The position numbers and the translations under genes are program-made. Positions 1 to 8,447 of a stretch of 64,000 nucleotides of DNA are shown piece by piece. A model generated the notes under the pieces. That model worked only from the letters and a program-made list of their open reading frames with translations. It was not told where the DNA came from and ran no database searches. Source of the DNA: Blautia sp900556555. GTDB taxonomy: Bacteria > Bacillota > Clostridia > Lachnospirales > Lachnospiraceae. Position 1 is the stretch's first letter, and each line of letters opens with the position of its first letter. The DNA lies in assembly GCA_964250615.1 (NCBI GenBank), contig CAXUGM010000005.1. The stretch is one strand, 5' to 3'.

Positions 1-586
1 GGGGAACCATATGGGGCAAAATGTGATGTACGGTAATCCACCAATTAGAATGTCCCAGTTTTCTGGACACTTCTATGTACTGCTGAGAGCGAATCTGCAG
101 CACCTCACTGCGGATAATTCTTGCAAGTCCAGTCCAATGGGTAACAGCCACACCAATGAGAACACCTTTCAGCCCTTTTCCACAGGCAAAAGAAATCAAA
201 ATCAGAAGCACTGTATGTGGAATTCCCATCACCAGGTCAATCAGCCAGTTCATAAAATGATCCAGCCAGGATTTTCCAGTGGCAGCTACCACTCCTACGA
301 TCAGGGCAATCACCGCACTGACACTGGATGCCACCACACCTACCACAATGCTCACAGAAAGTCCCTTTATGGTTCTTACCAGCATATCTCTCCCCAGCAT
401 ATCTGTTCCAAAAGGATGTTCCAGGGAAGGAGGCAATGCCTTTTTTGAAAAATCTGCTGTTATCTGGCCATCTCCTAAAAAAGCACCCGACACATAAATC
501 CCCAGAAGGACCAGAAAAATAACTGCTGCATAAATAATGATTTTAGTACGCCTATTCAGTCCCCGCTTAGCTGTCACACTACTCAT
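1..586 (-). CDS. Opp/Nik-type ABC permease, second subunit (partial)
   Basis: A minus-strand reading frame starts at the ATG at 584-586 and runs off the left edge, so the C-terminus is missing. The first ~195 residues read as a DppC/NikC-type permease: an N-terminal membrane segment (IIIYAAVIFLVLLGIYVSG), the 'HPFGTDMLGRDMLVRTIKG' block typical of this family, then several hydrophobic helices and an 'IEVSRKLGHSNWWITVHHILP' stretch matching the cytoplasmic ATPase-coupling (EAA) loop. It overlaps the stop of the upstream permease (579-581) by 8 bp, so the two are translationally coupled. It is the second membrane subunit of the receptor/permease set at 1-3306. The substrate cannot be read from sequence. 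Confidence 0.88.
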   Translation of the reverse strand, partial: MSSVTAKRGLNRRTKIIIYAAVIFLVLLGIYVSGAFLGDGQITADFSKKALPPSLEHPFGTDMLGRDMLVRTIKGLSVSIVVGVVASSVSAVIALIVGVVAATGKSWLDHFMNWLIDLVMGIPHTVLLILISFACGKGLKGVLIGVAVTHWTGLARIIRSEVLQIRSQQYIEVSRKLGHSNWWITVHHILPHMVP

Positions 587-1571
587 TTCTGTATCCCTCC
601 CTTATCTGCGGATCTACAATTCCATATATAATATTTGCCAGCATATTTCCCAAAAAGACAAACAAGGTGCTAAACAAAGTAATTCCCAAAAGTAAAGGAA
701 TATCAGAGCCCATTCCTGCTGCTGAAGCCGCTGCCCCAAGTCCAGGATAAGAAAAAACATTTTCTGCCAGCACAGAACCTCCGAACAATTCGCTAAAAGA
801 GCCAAACTGCATGGTCACTGCAGGAAGCAAAATATTCCGAAATCCATGACGTTTTAAAATACTCCAGGATGATTCTCCTCTTGCCTTAGCAAACAGTACA
901 TAATCACTTTCCAGCACATCCACCAATTTTTCTCTGGTATGCAAGGCTACATTCGCAAAAGACAAAAAGCTGAGCGTAAGAGCCGGCAGGATCAAATGGT
1001 GAATTCTCTGCAAAAGAGTGACTTCTTCTGCCGGAACTCCGGCTGGAACACTCATTCCCATGGGAAACCATCCAAGCTGCACAGAAAAAATCATAAGGAA
1101 CACAATTCCAATCCAAAATGTAGGTATGGAACACATAATCAGGCACAATTTTTTCAGGATTTTATCTGGCCATCTGCCATGAAACACTCCCATAACACAG
1201 CCCATGGCAAAACCAAAAATTCCGGAAAAAAACCAGGCGGTCAGCATTAGTGCCAGGGATGCCACAAACTTTTCTTTGATAATATCTAAGACTGGACGGC
1301 GGTAAATAAGGGAAACTCCAAAATCTCCATGAAGCAAAGAATTTCCCCATGCCAAAAACCGTTCTACCGGAGGGTCATTTAAGCCCCAATATTCTGCTAT
1401 TTTTTCTCTCTGTTCCACACTTACATTGGGCACAGAGCCCACATACTGCTGTACCGGATCTACTGGCGAAAGACTCACCAGCACAAAACTGATAACACTC
1501 ACTGCAATGAGAAGGGTTATCATCCTCAGCAGATATTTACCAGTAAATTTCAGATAATATTTACTCTTCAT
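579..1571 (-). CDS. Opp/Nik-type ABC permease, first subunit
   Basis: This 330-residue integral membrane protein has the OppB/DppB/NikB layout: one N-terminal helix (residues ~15-35), a periplasmic-side insert with 'PVDPVQQYVG' and 'YWGLNDPPVERFLAWG', then five more helices. The 'FAKARGESSWSILKRHGFRNILLP' region is the EAA loop that docks on the ATPase. The start ATG is preceded by GGAGAA. It lies between the lipoprotein receptor at 1654-3306 and the second permease that begins inside its stop. It should import a peptide, nickel chelate or similar small ligand with the ATPases at 3497-5044. Confidence 0.9.
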   Translation of the reverse strand: MKSKYYLKFTGKYLLRMITLLIAVSVISFVLVSLSPVDPVQQYVGSVPNVSVEQREKIAEYWGLNDPPVERFLAWGNSLLHGDFGVSLIYRRPVLDIIKEKFVASLALMLTAWFFSGIFGFAMGCVMGVFHGRWPDKILKKLCLIMCSIPTFWIGIVFLMIFSVQLGWFPMGMSVPAGVPAEEVTLLQRIHHLILPALTLSFLSFANVALHTREKLVDVLESDYVLFAKARGESSWSILKRHGFRNILLPAVTMQFGSFSELFGGSVLAENVFSYPGLGAAASAAGMGSDIPLLLGITLFSTLFVFLGNMLANIIYGIVDPQIREGYRNE

Positions 1572-1610
1572 ACGTATTCTCCTGCTTTTATTTGGCTTTA
1601 ACCAGAATTA

Positions 1611-1642
1611 GAGGGGCTGCCGCAAAACAGCAGCAGCTCCTC
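1611..1642 (-). terminator. Intercistronic hairpin (possible attenuator)
   Basis: GAGGGGCTGCCGC at 1611-1623 pairs with GCAGCAGCTCCTC at 1630-1642 with two imperfect positions, between the receptor gene and its permease. There is no clear U-tract on the minus strand. It is more likely an mRNA stabiliser or partial attenuator that keeps receptor expression above permease expression than a full terminator. Confidence 0.4.
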
Positions 1643-1653
1643 CGTCTACTTTT

Positions 1654-3306
1654 TTATTCCCATGTCCATTCTTCCAGGTTGGCAATCAGCGGCCATGCCT
1701 GTCCATGTGCATGGATTCTCTGGTTTCCAATCTTTAATCCATCTTTCACATAATACAGATGAGTCATATTCACATAGAACGCCCAGGGTGCTTCGCCTCT
1801 CATGGAAGTACCTGTGTTGCCGTCCCACTGAGCTTTCTGCCACCATTCATAAGAATCTTCAATGGTAAGAGAATTCATTGCCTTGTTCAGATATTCATCC
1901 GTTTTTTCACTGGTATAGAACTCTGGATTATACCAGTCTGTCTTACCTGCATTGCTGCTGTGATACAGCATATAGGAAGTCATGGGACTATCCGAACCCC
2001 ATCCCATAATCATAGGTTCTGAGAACATCCTCTTAATGGTATCATCTTCACTTACACCCTCTACCGTGATATCAAAGCCCATATTCTCTTTTGCCTGATT
2101 TGCCACAGACATAGCAACTGCCTGTCTCATAGAGTCTCCTGCAAAGTACATAAGGTTAAACGCAAGCTTCATGCCATCTTTTTCCCTAATTCCATCTCCA
2201 TCTTGATCAACCCATCCGGCTTCTTCTAAAAGTCCTACGGCATAGTCTACATCTGTCTCAATGACATCTTCCTCATTCCACCATGGAAGTCCGTCACATT
2301 CTGAATAAGCGGGATTTGCCAAACCATTCAAAGCTTCCTCAATGATCTGCTGGCGGTCAATGCCATAACACAGAGCCTTTCTTACATTTACATCACAGGT
2401 AATGTTATTACCAATCTTGTAACCATCCTCTGTTGTTTTTCCTTCATCCGGAACCGTAGGGAGAGTGATACCTCTGTTATCTACTGATTTTACCTGTTCT
2501 ACATGCATTCCCGGAAGATCTGTTGTGGCAAGTGTGGCAGAAGTCAGGGCAATATCTACTTCTCCTGCTTTCGCTGCTACAAATCTGGCATCTTCTTCCT
2601 GAATCAGGAACACTGCCCTTTGAATCTGAGGTTTTGTTCCATAATAATCCTCATTTGCCTCCAGGATAAACTGCTGCCCTTTGTCCCACTGAACCATTTT
2701 ATAAGGGCCAGAGCCGATAATCTGATCCGCAGAAAGTCCAAACTTGTCTGTATATACCTTTTCCGGTACAATTCCCATCTGAGCTACTGTATAGATAAAA
2801 GTCACACAAGGTTTATTTAATTGAAATTCCACTGTAGTATCATCCACTGCAGTACAGCTTTCCATCATAGTCAAATCCATGTAAGTTGCCTTTTCCTTGG
2901 CTTTCTGGAAGGTAAATGCTACATCTGAGGCTTTTAACGCTTCTCCATTCGTAAACTTTACATTATCCCGGATTTTAAATGTCCAGGTCAGGGCATCATC
3001 GCTTACCACGTACTCTGTAGCTAAATCATTTACCAATTTATCATCACCATTTACTTTTACTAAAGTGGAATACAGCGGGGAACCTGTATAACCAAATCCT
3101 GTACAGGGGTCAAAAGAATCACCTTCTCTGGAAAATCCAATCACTACTTCCGATTTCTCTGTTTCCGTACTTGCTTCCTTTTTACTCTCCTCTTTCTGAC
3201 TTTCCTGTTTTACTGATGTGGTGCCGGAATCTCCATTACTTCCGCAGCTTGTGGCAAGCATGGACGCACATAATAACATGGCAAGCATAACGCTTTTCTT
3301 TTTCAT
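1654..3306 (-). CDS. Extracellular solute-binding lipoprotein, family 5 (receptor 1)
   Basis: This 550-residue SBP_bac_5-type receptor belongs to the adjacent permeases. The start ATG at 3306 follows AGGAGG; codons upstream in the same frame lack a ribosome site. Residues 1-21 form a lipoprotein signal ending in 'MLATSC', with Cys21 as the lipid anchor. The mature part has the family pattern 'DALTWTFKIRDNVKFTNGE' near residue 110, 'GSGPYKMVQWDKGQQF' and a C-terminal 'EAGWVDQDGDGIREKDG' repeat-like loop. It binds ligand outside the membrane and hands it to the 1-1571 permease. A terminator at 3354-3381 separates it from the ATPase genes, so it may form its own transcript. It is similar in type to, but clearly distinct from, receptor 2 at 5065-6645. 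Confidence 0.9.
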   Translation of the reverse strand: MKKKSVMLAMLLCASMLATSCGSNGDSGTTSVKQESQKEESKKEASTETEKSEVVIGFSREGDSFDPCTGFGYTGSPLYSTLVKVNGDDKLVNDLATEYVVSDDALTWTFKIRDNVKFTNGEALKASDVAFTFQKAKEKATYMDLTMMESCTAVDDTTVEFQLNKPCVTFIYTVAQMGIVPEKVYTDKFGLSADQIIGSGPYKMVQWDKGQQFILEANEDYYGTKPQIQRAVFLIQEEDARFVAAKAGEVDIALTSATLATTDLPGMHVEQVKSVDNRGITLPTVPDEGKTTEDGYKIGNNITCDVNVRKALCYGIDRQQIIEEALNGLANPAYSECDGLPWWNEEDVIETDVDYAVGLLEEAGWVDQDGDGIREKDGMKLAFNLMYFAGDSMRQAVAMSVANQAKENMGFDITVEGVSEDDTIKRMFSEPMIMGWGSDSPMTSYMLYHSSNAGKTDWYNPEFYTSEKTDEYLNKAMNSLTIEDSYEWWQKAQWDGNTGTSMRGEAPWAFYVNMTHLYYVKDGLKIGNQRIHAHGQAWPLIANLEEWTWE

Positions 3307-3353
3307 GAATTTTATCCTCCTGGTATTTGTCATTGAAACCAATTATAGACAAG

Positions 3354-3381
3354 AAAAACCCAGAGCGGAAGCCGCCCTGGG
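3354..3381 (-). terminator. Intrinsic terminator between ATPase genes and receptor 1
   Basis: On the minus strand CCCAGGGCGG (3381-3372) pairs with CCGCTCTGGG (3368-3359), with one A-C mismatch and a 3-nt loop, followed by TTTTT (3358-3354). It sits 50 bp upstream of the receptor-1 start. A TATAAT-like hexamer lies just downstream (complement of 3341-3346), so a new transcript may begin here. Confidence 0.7.
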
Positions 3382-3496
3382 GGATATATTTTCAACTTTC
3401 TTTTTCTATACAAATCACCTGTATTTCCTGTGTCCTGCCTGCTTCTTCCCTAATTTCTTTTTTGCATAACATCCCTATCCCGGGGTTTTGTGAATC

Positions 3497-4255
3497 CTAA
3501 AACACAGATTCTACCAGCATTTTTGTATATTCGTTTTCCGGCCTCAGGATCACTTCATCCGGTGTTCCTTCTTCCACAATTCTTCCATCCTTCATAACCA
3601 GCACCCGGTCACAAAACATCTGCACCAATGCCAGATTGTGACAGATAAAGAGGTACGAAAGATTTCTCTCTTCTTTTAAGTTTTTCAGTAACTCCATAAT
3701 CTGCTGTTGCACCGTCACATCCAGGGCACTGGTAGCTTCATCGCAGATTACTATCTTCGGTTTCACAGCCAGGGCTCTGGCAATGGCTGCTCTTTGACAC
3801 TGTCCTCCGCTTACTTCATGGGGATAACGCCCATAAAACTCTTTTGGTAGTCCACACTGCTCTAAAAGTTCCAGGACTCTTTCCTTTGTCTCTGCTTTTG
3901 AGACGCCATGATTTCTAAGGCTCTCCCCGATTCCGTTTCCCAGGGTCTTTCTGGAATCAAAGGAAGATACCGGATTTTGAAAAACCATCTGGATTTCCCG
4001 GTAAGCCGCTCTTAATGCTTCTCCTTTTGCTCTGGTAATTTCCTGTTTTTCCAGAAAGATTCTTCCTTCTGTGGCATCTGTCAATCTGGCGATGATTCTG
4101 GCAAGGGTACTTTTCCCACTTCCGGATTCTCCTACGATTCCCAGAATCTCACCAGGATAAAGCTGAAAACTAACATGGCTGACTGCCGTAAAATCAGACT
4201 TTCCTTCTGTGACAAAGGTTTTTGTGATATCTCTTACTTCTAAAACTGGATTCAT
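3497..4255 (-). CDS. ABC transporter ATPase, OppF/NikE type
   Basis: This 252-residue nucleotide-binding subunit has Walker A 'GESGSGKS' near residue 41, signature 'VSGGQCQRAAIARAL' near 147 and Walker B 'IVICDEATSALD' near 170, followed by a switch His ('FICHN'). It pairs with the ATPase at 4256-5044 to power both permease sets in the locus. Its ATG directly follows the upstream stop, with GGAGG inside the end of that gene, so the two are coupled. The usual C-terminal OppF extension is short, which is normal for nickel/dipeptide members. Confidence 0.92.
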   Translation of the reverse strand: MNPVLEVRDITKTFVTEGKSDFTAVSHVSFQLYPGEILGIVGESGSGKSTLARIIARLTDATEGRIFLEKQEITRAKGEALRAAYREIQMVFQNPVSSFDSRKTLGNGIGESLRNHGVSKAETKERVLELLEQCGLPKEFYGRYPHEVSGGQCQRAAIARALAVKPKIVICDEATSALDVTVQQQIMELLKNLKEERNLSYLFICHNLALVQMFCDRVLVMKDGRIVEEGTPDEVILRPENEYTKMLVESVF

Positions 4256-5044
4256 TTATATCCTCCATAATCTCGGCACTGCGGCCAGCAATTTCCTGGT
4301 ATATTCATTTTCCGGTGCTTCCAGCACTTGTCTGGTATCCCCGTATTCCATGACTACTCCGTCTTTTAATACCAGCATCGTATCTGCCATAGCTGATGCC
4401 ACTCCGATATCATGGGTCACCAGGAGCATTGCCGTGCCAAACATTTCTCTAAGAGAAAGCATTTCATGCACCACCTGACGCTGTACAGCCACATCCAGGG
4501 CACTGGTAGGTTCATCTGCCAGCAGGACAGAGGGCTCCATCAGCATAGCAATGGCAATCCCCACTCTCTGATTCATTCCCCCTGACAGCTCAAAAGGATA
4601 GCTGTTCCAAATCCGCTCCACATCCTGAAAATTCAGCTTTTCCAGCAAGTTCAGAGCCTTTTCTTTTGCTTCTTCCCTGGTCATCTTTTTATGAGCAGTG
4701 ATACTTTCATAAATCTGAGAACCAATCTTTCGAATCGGGCACAGGGATGCTCCTGCATCCTGAAAAATCATCCCTATCTGTTCTCCACGTATCTTACGAA
4801 ATTCTTTTTCTGACAAATCCAAAAGGCTTTTTCCCTGAAAACAAAGATTTCCTTTTGTCACCCTTCCACTGTTTCCCAGAAGCCCCATGGCTGCTTTTAA
4901 TATCGTACTTTTTCCGCTTCCGGATTCCCCTACGATTCCAAGGATTTCCCCTGGATGCAGGGTAAAATTCACATCATGAACTACCCGCTGTCCATTAAAA
5001 CAGATTTCCACAGACTGATAGCTTAACACTTCTTTCACACACAT
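4256..5044 (-). CDS. ABC transporter ATPase, OppD/NikD type
   Basis: This 262-residue ATPase has Walker A 'GESGSGKST', signature 'LSGGMNQRVGIAIAM' and Walker B 'VLLADEPTSALD', and ends in the peptide/nickel family C-terminal tail ('PENEYTRKLLAAVPRL'). The start at 5044 (MCVKEVLSYQ) is chosen because TAGGAGAA precedes it; an in-frame start 24 bp upstream has no ribosome site. It is the partner of the 3497-4255 ATPase. They are the only ATPase pair in the window for two permease pairs, although another could lie left of position 1. Confidence 0.92.
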   Translation of the reverse strand: MCVKEVLSYQSVEICFNGQRVVHDVNFTLHPGEILGIVGESGSGKSTILKAAMGLLGNSGRVTKGNLCFQGKSLLDLSEKEFRKIRGEQIGMIFQDAGASLCPIRKIGSQIYESITAHKKMTREEAKEKALNLLEKLNFQDVERIWNSYPFELSGGMNQRVGIAIAMLMEPSVLLADEPTSALDVAVQRQVVHEMLSLREMFGTAMLLVTHDIGVASAMADTMLVLKDGVVMEYGDTRQVLEAPENEYTRKLLAAVPRLWRI

Positions 5045-5064
5045 TTCTCCTATTCTACGCCATC

Positions 5065-6645
5065 TCACTTTACAGGAGCCAAGTCCGCTGTAATCTCATA
5101 AAAATCACAAGGGTGTGCCACAAGTCCTGTTACAGTTGCTTTGCTGATCATGCTCATTTTTAAATGAGAACAAAATACAAAGGCATTGTCATCCAGAATG
5201 GCCTGCTGCATCTGAACCGCTAATTCTCCTCTTTTGTCCTGGTCAAAGGTTTTCGCCATCTCTGCTTCTAGCTGCTCCAGTTTATCACTGTGATACTGCC
5301 CGTTATTAACAGAAGAGCTGTCCAGACAGTGGGTAGTAAAGAAGTATTCCGGGTCTCCGGTCGGTGCAGTCACCATGGCACTGGCATAAACATCCCAGGC
5401 GGAAGTATCTGTACGGATGCTATTATGATCAGCCGTACTGTTTATCTGAACTTCCATACCGATTTCTTTTAAGGTTGCCTGTGCAAATTCTGCAAGAAGC
5501 GGAAGCTCCTGACGGCTTGGATAGGTAAGCCAGCGGATTTTCAGCTCCTGTCCTGCTTTCTCCCTGATTCCGTCTCCGTCAGAATCTGTCCATCCTGCTT
5601 CTTCCAGAACTTTTTTTGCCCCTTCCGGGTCATAGGATTCTGTAGTAACGGCATCACCGCCAAAGGAAAAACTGTCTGGATATGCTCCCACAGCAGGATA
5701 TCCATTTCCACCTAACAGGGTGTTTACGAAGCCTTCTTTATCGATTCCCATGGCAATGGCTTTTCGAACCGCCGCATCCTGAATCACAGGACTTGCAAAA
5801 TTCATATGTGCAAAAAAGGTTCTGCTGGTAGCACAACTGGAAAAGGTATAATTCTCATTTTCAAATAACGGATAGCTGGCATATGGCATACCGTAAGCAC
5901 CGTCAAGTTCTCCTGACTGCAATGCCATGGTCAGGGTATCACCATCTGAAATTGTACGGACTATGATTTCATCAAATCCCGGCTCTCCATCCCAGTATTC
6001 CTGATTTTTCACCAGTTTTAACTGCTCCCCGGATACCAGAGATTTGGCAATATACGGTCCTGTTCCTGATACGATCCCATCTTCTGTGATTCCTGCTTCC
6101 ATATCAATAATGCATCCGTAAGGGTCACTTAAATAATTCAAAAGTGTTGGTTTCGGTTCTGTAGTCTTAATCGTGACTGTCTGTCCTTCTTCTGTAATAG
6201 TGTCAATCATCAAATCGCCTTTGGCACGCTCATGGACTTCTACCAGATGCTCCAGGCATTCTTTTACAGCCTCTCCGGTCAGTTCTCTGCCGCTGGAGAA
6301 TTTGATCCCATCCTGAAGAGTAATCTTCCAGGTCAGTTCATCCAGGTTTTCGTACTCTTTTGCCAGCCAGGGCTGAATCTCCATGGAATCAGAATATTTG
6401 AAAAGTGTTTCCCCCACTCCGTAACGGATGCAGGCCCATCCTGCGTACTGGTTGTGAGGATTTACATCCGGCTCTTCGTTTTCCGGATTAAAAGTAGTAT
6501 CTCCAAACACAAATGTTTTCTTTTCTTTTGCTTCTGAAACACCCTCTGTATTGGTGGTGCTTTTTTCTGAACCGCATCCTGCCAGAAGTCCTGCTCCAAG
6601 GCAGACTGCCATGAAGAATGCTGCTGCTCTTTTTATGTTCCTCAT
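5065..6645 (-). CDS. Extracellular solute-binding lipoprotein, family 5 (receptor 2, NikA-like)
   Basis: This 526-residue lipoprotein receptor has signal 'AVCLGAGLLAGC' with the lipid-anchored Cys near residue 24. The mature domain begins with a family-5 pattern including 'EPDVNPHNQYAGWACIRYGV', 'LDELTWKITLQDGIKFSSG' and 'TGPYIAKSLVSGEQLKLV'. The N-terminal Asn-Pro-His and Trp-containing block recalls NikA-type nickel-chelate receptors, but metal binding is inference. AAGGGA precedes the ATG. It sits between the permeases at 6685-8444 and the ATPases, so this set (receptor 2, permeases, ATPases) is a complete importer on its own. Confidence 0.9.
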   Translation of the reverse strand: MRNIKRAAAFFMAVCLGAGLLAGCGSEKSTTNTEGVSEAKEKKTFVFGDTTFNPENEEPDVNPHNQYAGWACIRYGVGETLFKYSDSMEIQPWLAKEYENLDELTWKITLQDGIKFSSGRELTGEAVKECLEHLVEVHERAKGDLMIDTITEEGQTVTIKTTEPKPTLLNYLSDPYGCIIDMEAGITEDGIVSGTGPYIAKSLVSGEQLKLVKNQEYWDGEPGFDEIIVRTISDGDTLTMALQSGELDGAYGMPYASYPLFENENYTFSSCATSRTFFAHMNFASPVIQDAAVRKAIAMGIDKEGFVNTLLGGNGYPAVGAYPDSFSFGGDAVTTESYDPEGAKKVLEEAGWTDSDGDGIREKAGQELKIRWLTYPSRQELPLLAEFAQATLKEIGMEVQINSTADHNSIRTDTSAWDVYASAMVTAPTGDPEYFFTTHCLDSSSVNNGQYHSDKLEQLEAEMAKTFDQDKRGELAVQMQQAILDDNAFVFCSHLKMSMISKATVTGLVAHPCDFYEITADLAPVK

Positions 6646-6684
6646 TCTTATTTTCCCTTCTGCTTTTTAGCTGTTGTGTTTTTT

Positions 6685-7503
6685 CTATCTTCCGCTGTTT
6701 CTTGGGTCCAGATAATCCCTCACCGTATCTCCCAGCAGATTAAATATAACTACCACAAGAAAAAGTGCAAGTCCCGGTCCAAGAATGACCCAGGGATAGG
6801 TTTGAAGCATACTTCTCCCTCCGCTCATCATATTTCCAAGCTCTGCGGTAGGAGGCTGTGCTCCAAGCCCCAGAAACGACAGTCCCGCCAGTTCCATCAT
6901 CATGGTTCCGATATCCAGCATAGCTGTCACCAGAATCGGTCCTGCACTGTTTGGAAGGATATGTCTTAAAATAATCTGCCAGGATGTATTTCCTGCCAGC
7001 TTTGCTGCCGCTATATAATCGGTGTTTTTCTGTGCCAGAGTCTGGCTTCTGGCAATTCTGGCATACTTTGGCCAGCTAATGACAGCCAGGGCAAGTACCG
7101 CATTACGAAGACCCCCATTTAACAATGCCGCTATGGCAAGGGCAAAAACAAGCCCTGGAAAAGCCAGGCAAATATCAGAAATCCGCATCACAACAGAATC
7201 CAGGATTCCTCCATAATATCCGCACATAACCCCCAGAACCGTTCCCACGGCTGTGATGATCACTACCAGCGACAATGTGGCCAGAACGCTGGTTCTAAGC
7301 CCCACTAAAATTCTGGAAAACAAATCTCTTCCAAACCGGTCTGTCCCTGCAAGATGTTCTTTTCCCGGGGGCTGCAAAGACAATGCCATATCCTGTGCAT
7401 TTGGATCATAAGGGCAAAGCCATTCTGCAAACACGGCCACCAGAAGCAGTGCAGACGCCAGCACCAGGAAAAAAATCAGTCTTTTTTTAATATTCCGGCT
7501 CAT
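6685..7503 (-). CDS. Opp/Nik-type ABC permease, C subunit (set 2)
   Basis: This 272-residue permease has an N-terminal helix (FFLVLASALLLVAVFAEWL), the 'HLAGTDRFGRDLFSRILVG' motif of the DppC/NikC family, five further helices and an EAA-loop region 'YIAAAKLAGNTSWQIILRHILP'. Its ATG overlaps the stop of the preceding permease by 4 bp (7500-7503), which is classic coupling. It works with the 7500-8444 subunit, receptor 2 and the ATPases at 3497-5044. Confidence 0.92.
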   Translation of the reverse strand: MSRNIKKRLIFFLVLASALLLVAVFAEWLCPYDPNAQDMALSLQPPGKEHLAGTDRFGRDLFSRILVGLRTSVLATLSLVVIITAVGTVLGVMCGYYGGILDSVVMRISDICLAFPGLVFALAIAALLNGGLRNAVLALAVISWPKYARIARSQTLAQKNTDYIAAAKLAGNTSWQIILRHILPNSAGPILVTAMLDIGTMMMELAGLSFLGLGAQPPTAELGNMMSGGRSMLQTYPWVILGPGLALFLVVVIFNLLGDTVRDYLDPRNSGR

Positions 7504-8444
7504 GCATCCTCACCTCCCAGCCTGATTCTCGGGTCTAACATCCGGTAAGAAAGATCCGTGATTAGATTCACACAGACATAGATCACAGCCATCCACATGA
7601 CATAAGCCTGAATCATGGGATAATCCCGCATGTTAATGGCATCTACTGCAAGCTTTCCCACACCATCCCACATAAAAATAGATTCTACAATCGCAGTTCC
7701 TCCAAGAAGGCTTCCGGCAGAAAGTGTAAGCAAGGTCAGTATAGTAACAAGACAGGAACGCAGCACACTTTTCCACAAAGTAACGGAAAATTTAATCCCT
7801 CTTGCCTGTGCACCTATGACATAATCCTTGCTTAATTCATCCAGAACTGCTGCACGGACCTGGCGGAGATATTTCGCTGACATGGCGATTGCCAGGGTAA
7901 AAGCTGGCAAAGCCACGTTTTGTATGGTCACACCATTCGCAATCACAGGAAACCATTTTAGCCTGATCGCCAGAAAATACATTAACAGAAGTGCCACAAA
8001 AAAGTTTGGCATACTGTTTCCCAGAAAGCTTGCCACACGGATGAGATAATCTGTAAAACGATTCTGTTTCACAGCCGCCAGGATTCCAAGAGGAATAGAA
8101 ATCACCACGGTCAGAAGCAGAGATACCCCTGCCAGCAGCAGCGTTGCCGGAAGTTTTGAGACAAAGGCAGGAAACACCTCCTTGCCGGAAATGTAACTGG
8201 TTCCCATATCTCCTCTAAGCAGATTTCCCAGCCATACAAAGTATTGGGTCAGAAACGGCTTATTAAGCCCCAGCTCTGCCCTGGCTTTTTCCAGAACCTC
8301 CTGTGAGACCACCATCCCTGTATTTTCCATTTTTTGCAGCACCGCATCACTGCCTGCCAGACGCATCATGCCAAAAGACAAAAAGGTAATGACCAGCAGA
8401 ATAGGAAGGAGCTGCAACAGTCGTTTCGCCACGTATTTTTTCAT
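7500..8444 (-). CDS. Opp/Nik-type ABC permease, B subunit (set 2)
   Basis: This 314-residue DppB/NikB-type permease starts MKKYVAKRLLQLLPILLVIT and contains 'RAELGLNKPFLTQYFVWLGN', 'MGTSYISGKEVFPAF' and the EAA-type loop 'VIGAQARGIKFSVTLWKSVL'. It has six predicted membrane segments. AAAAGGAAGAG precedes the ATG. Only 3 bp separate it from the stop of the hydrolase-methyltransferase fusion gene upstream, so that enzyme and the transporter are made from one message. Confidence 0.92.
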   Translation of the reverse strand: MKKYVAKRLLQLLPILLVITFLSFGMMRLAGSDAVLQKMENTGMVVSQEVLEKARAELGLNKPFLTQYFVWLGNLLRGDMGTSYISGKEVFPAFVSKLPATLLLAGVSLLLTVVISIPLGILAAVKQNRFTDYLIRVASFLGNSMPNFFVALLLMYFLAIRLKWFPVIANGVTIQNVALPAFTLAIAMSAKYLRQVRAAVLDELSKDYVIGAQARGIKFSVTLWKSVLRSCLVTILTLLTLSAGSLLGGTAIVESIFMWDGVGKLAVDAINMRDYPMIQAYVMWMAVIYVCVNLITDLSYRMLDPRIRLGGEDA

Positions 8445-8447
8445 TTC

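Noticed and set aside
11..522. Three overlapping plus-strand frames at the left edge (145, 72 and 64 codons)
   Set aside because: They lie opposite the clear permease gene on the minus strand and have no ribosome site or recognisable content.
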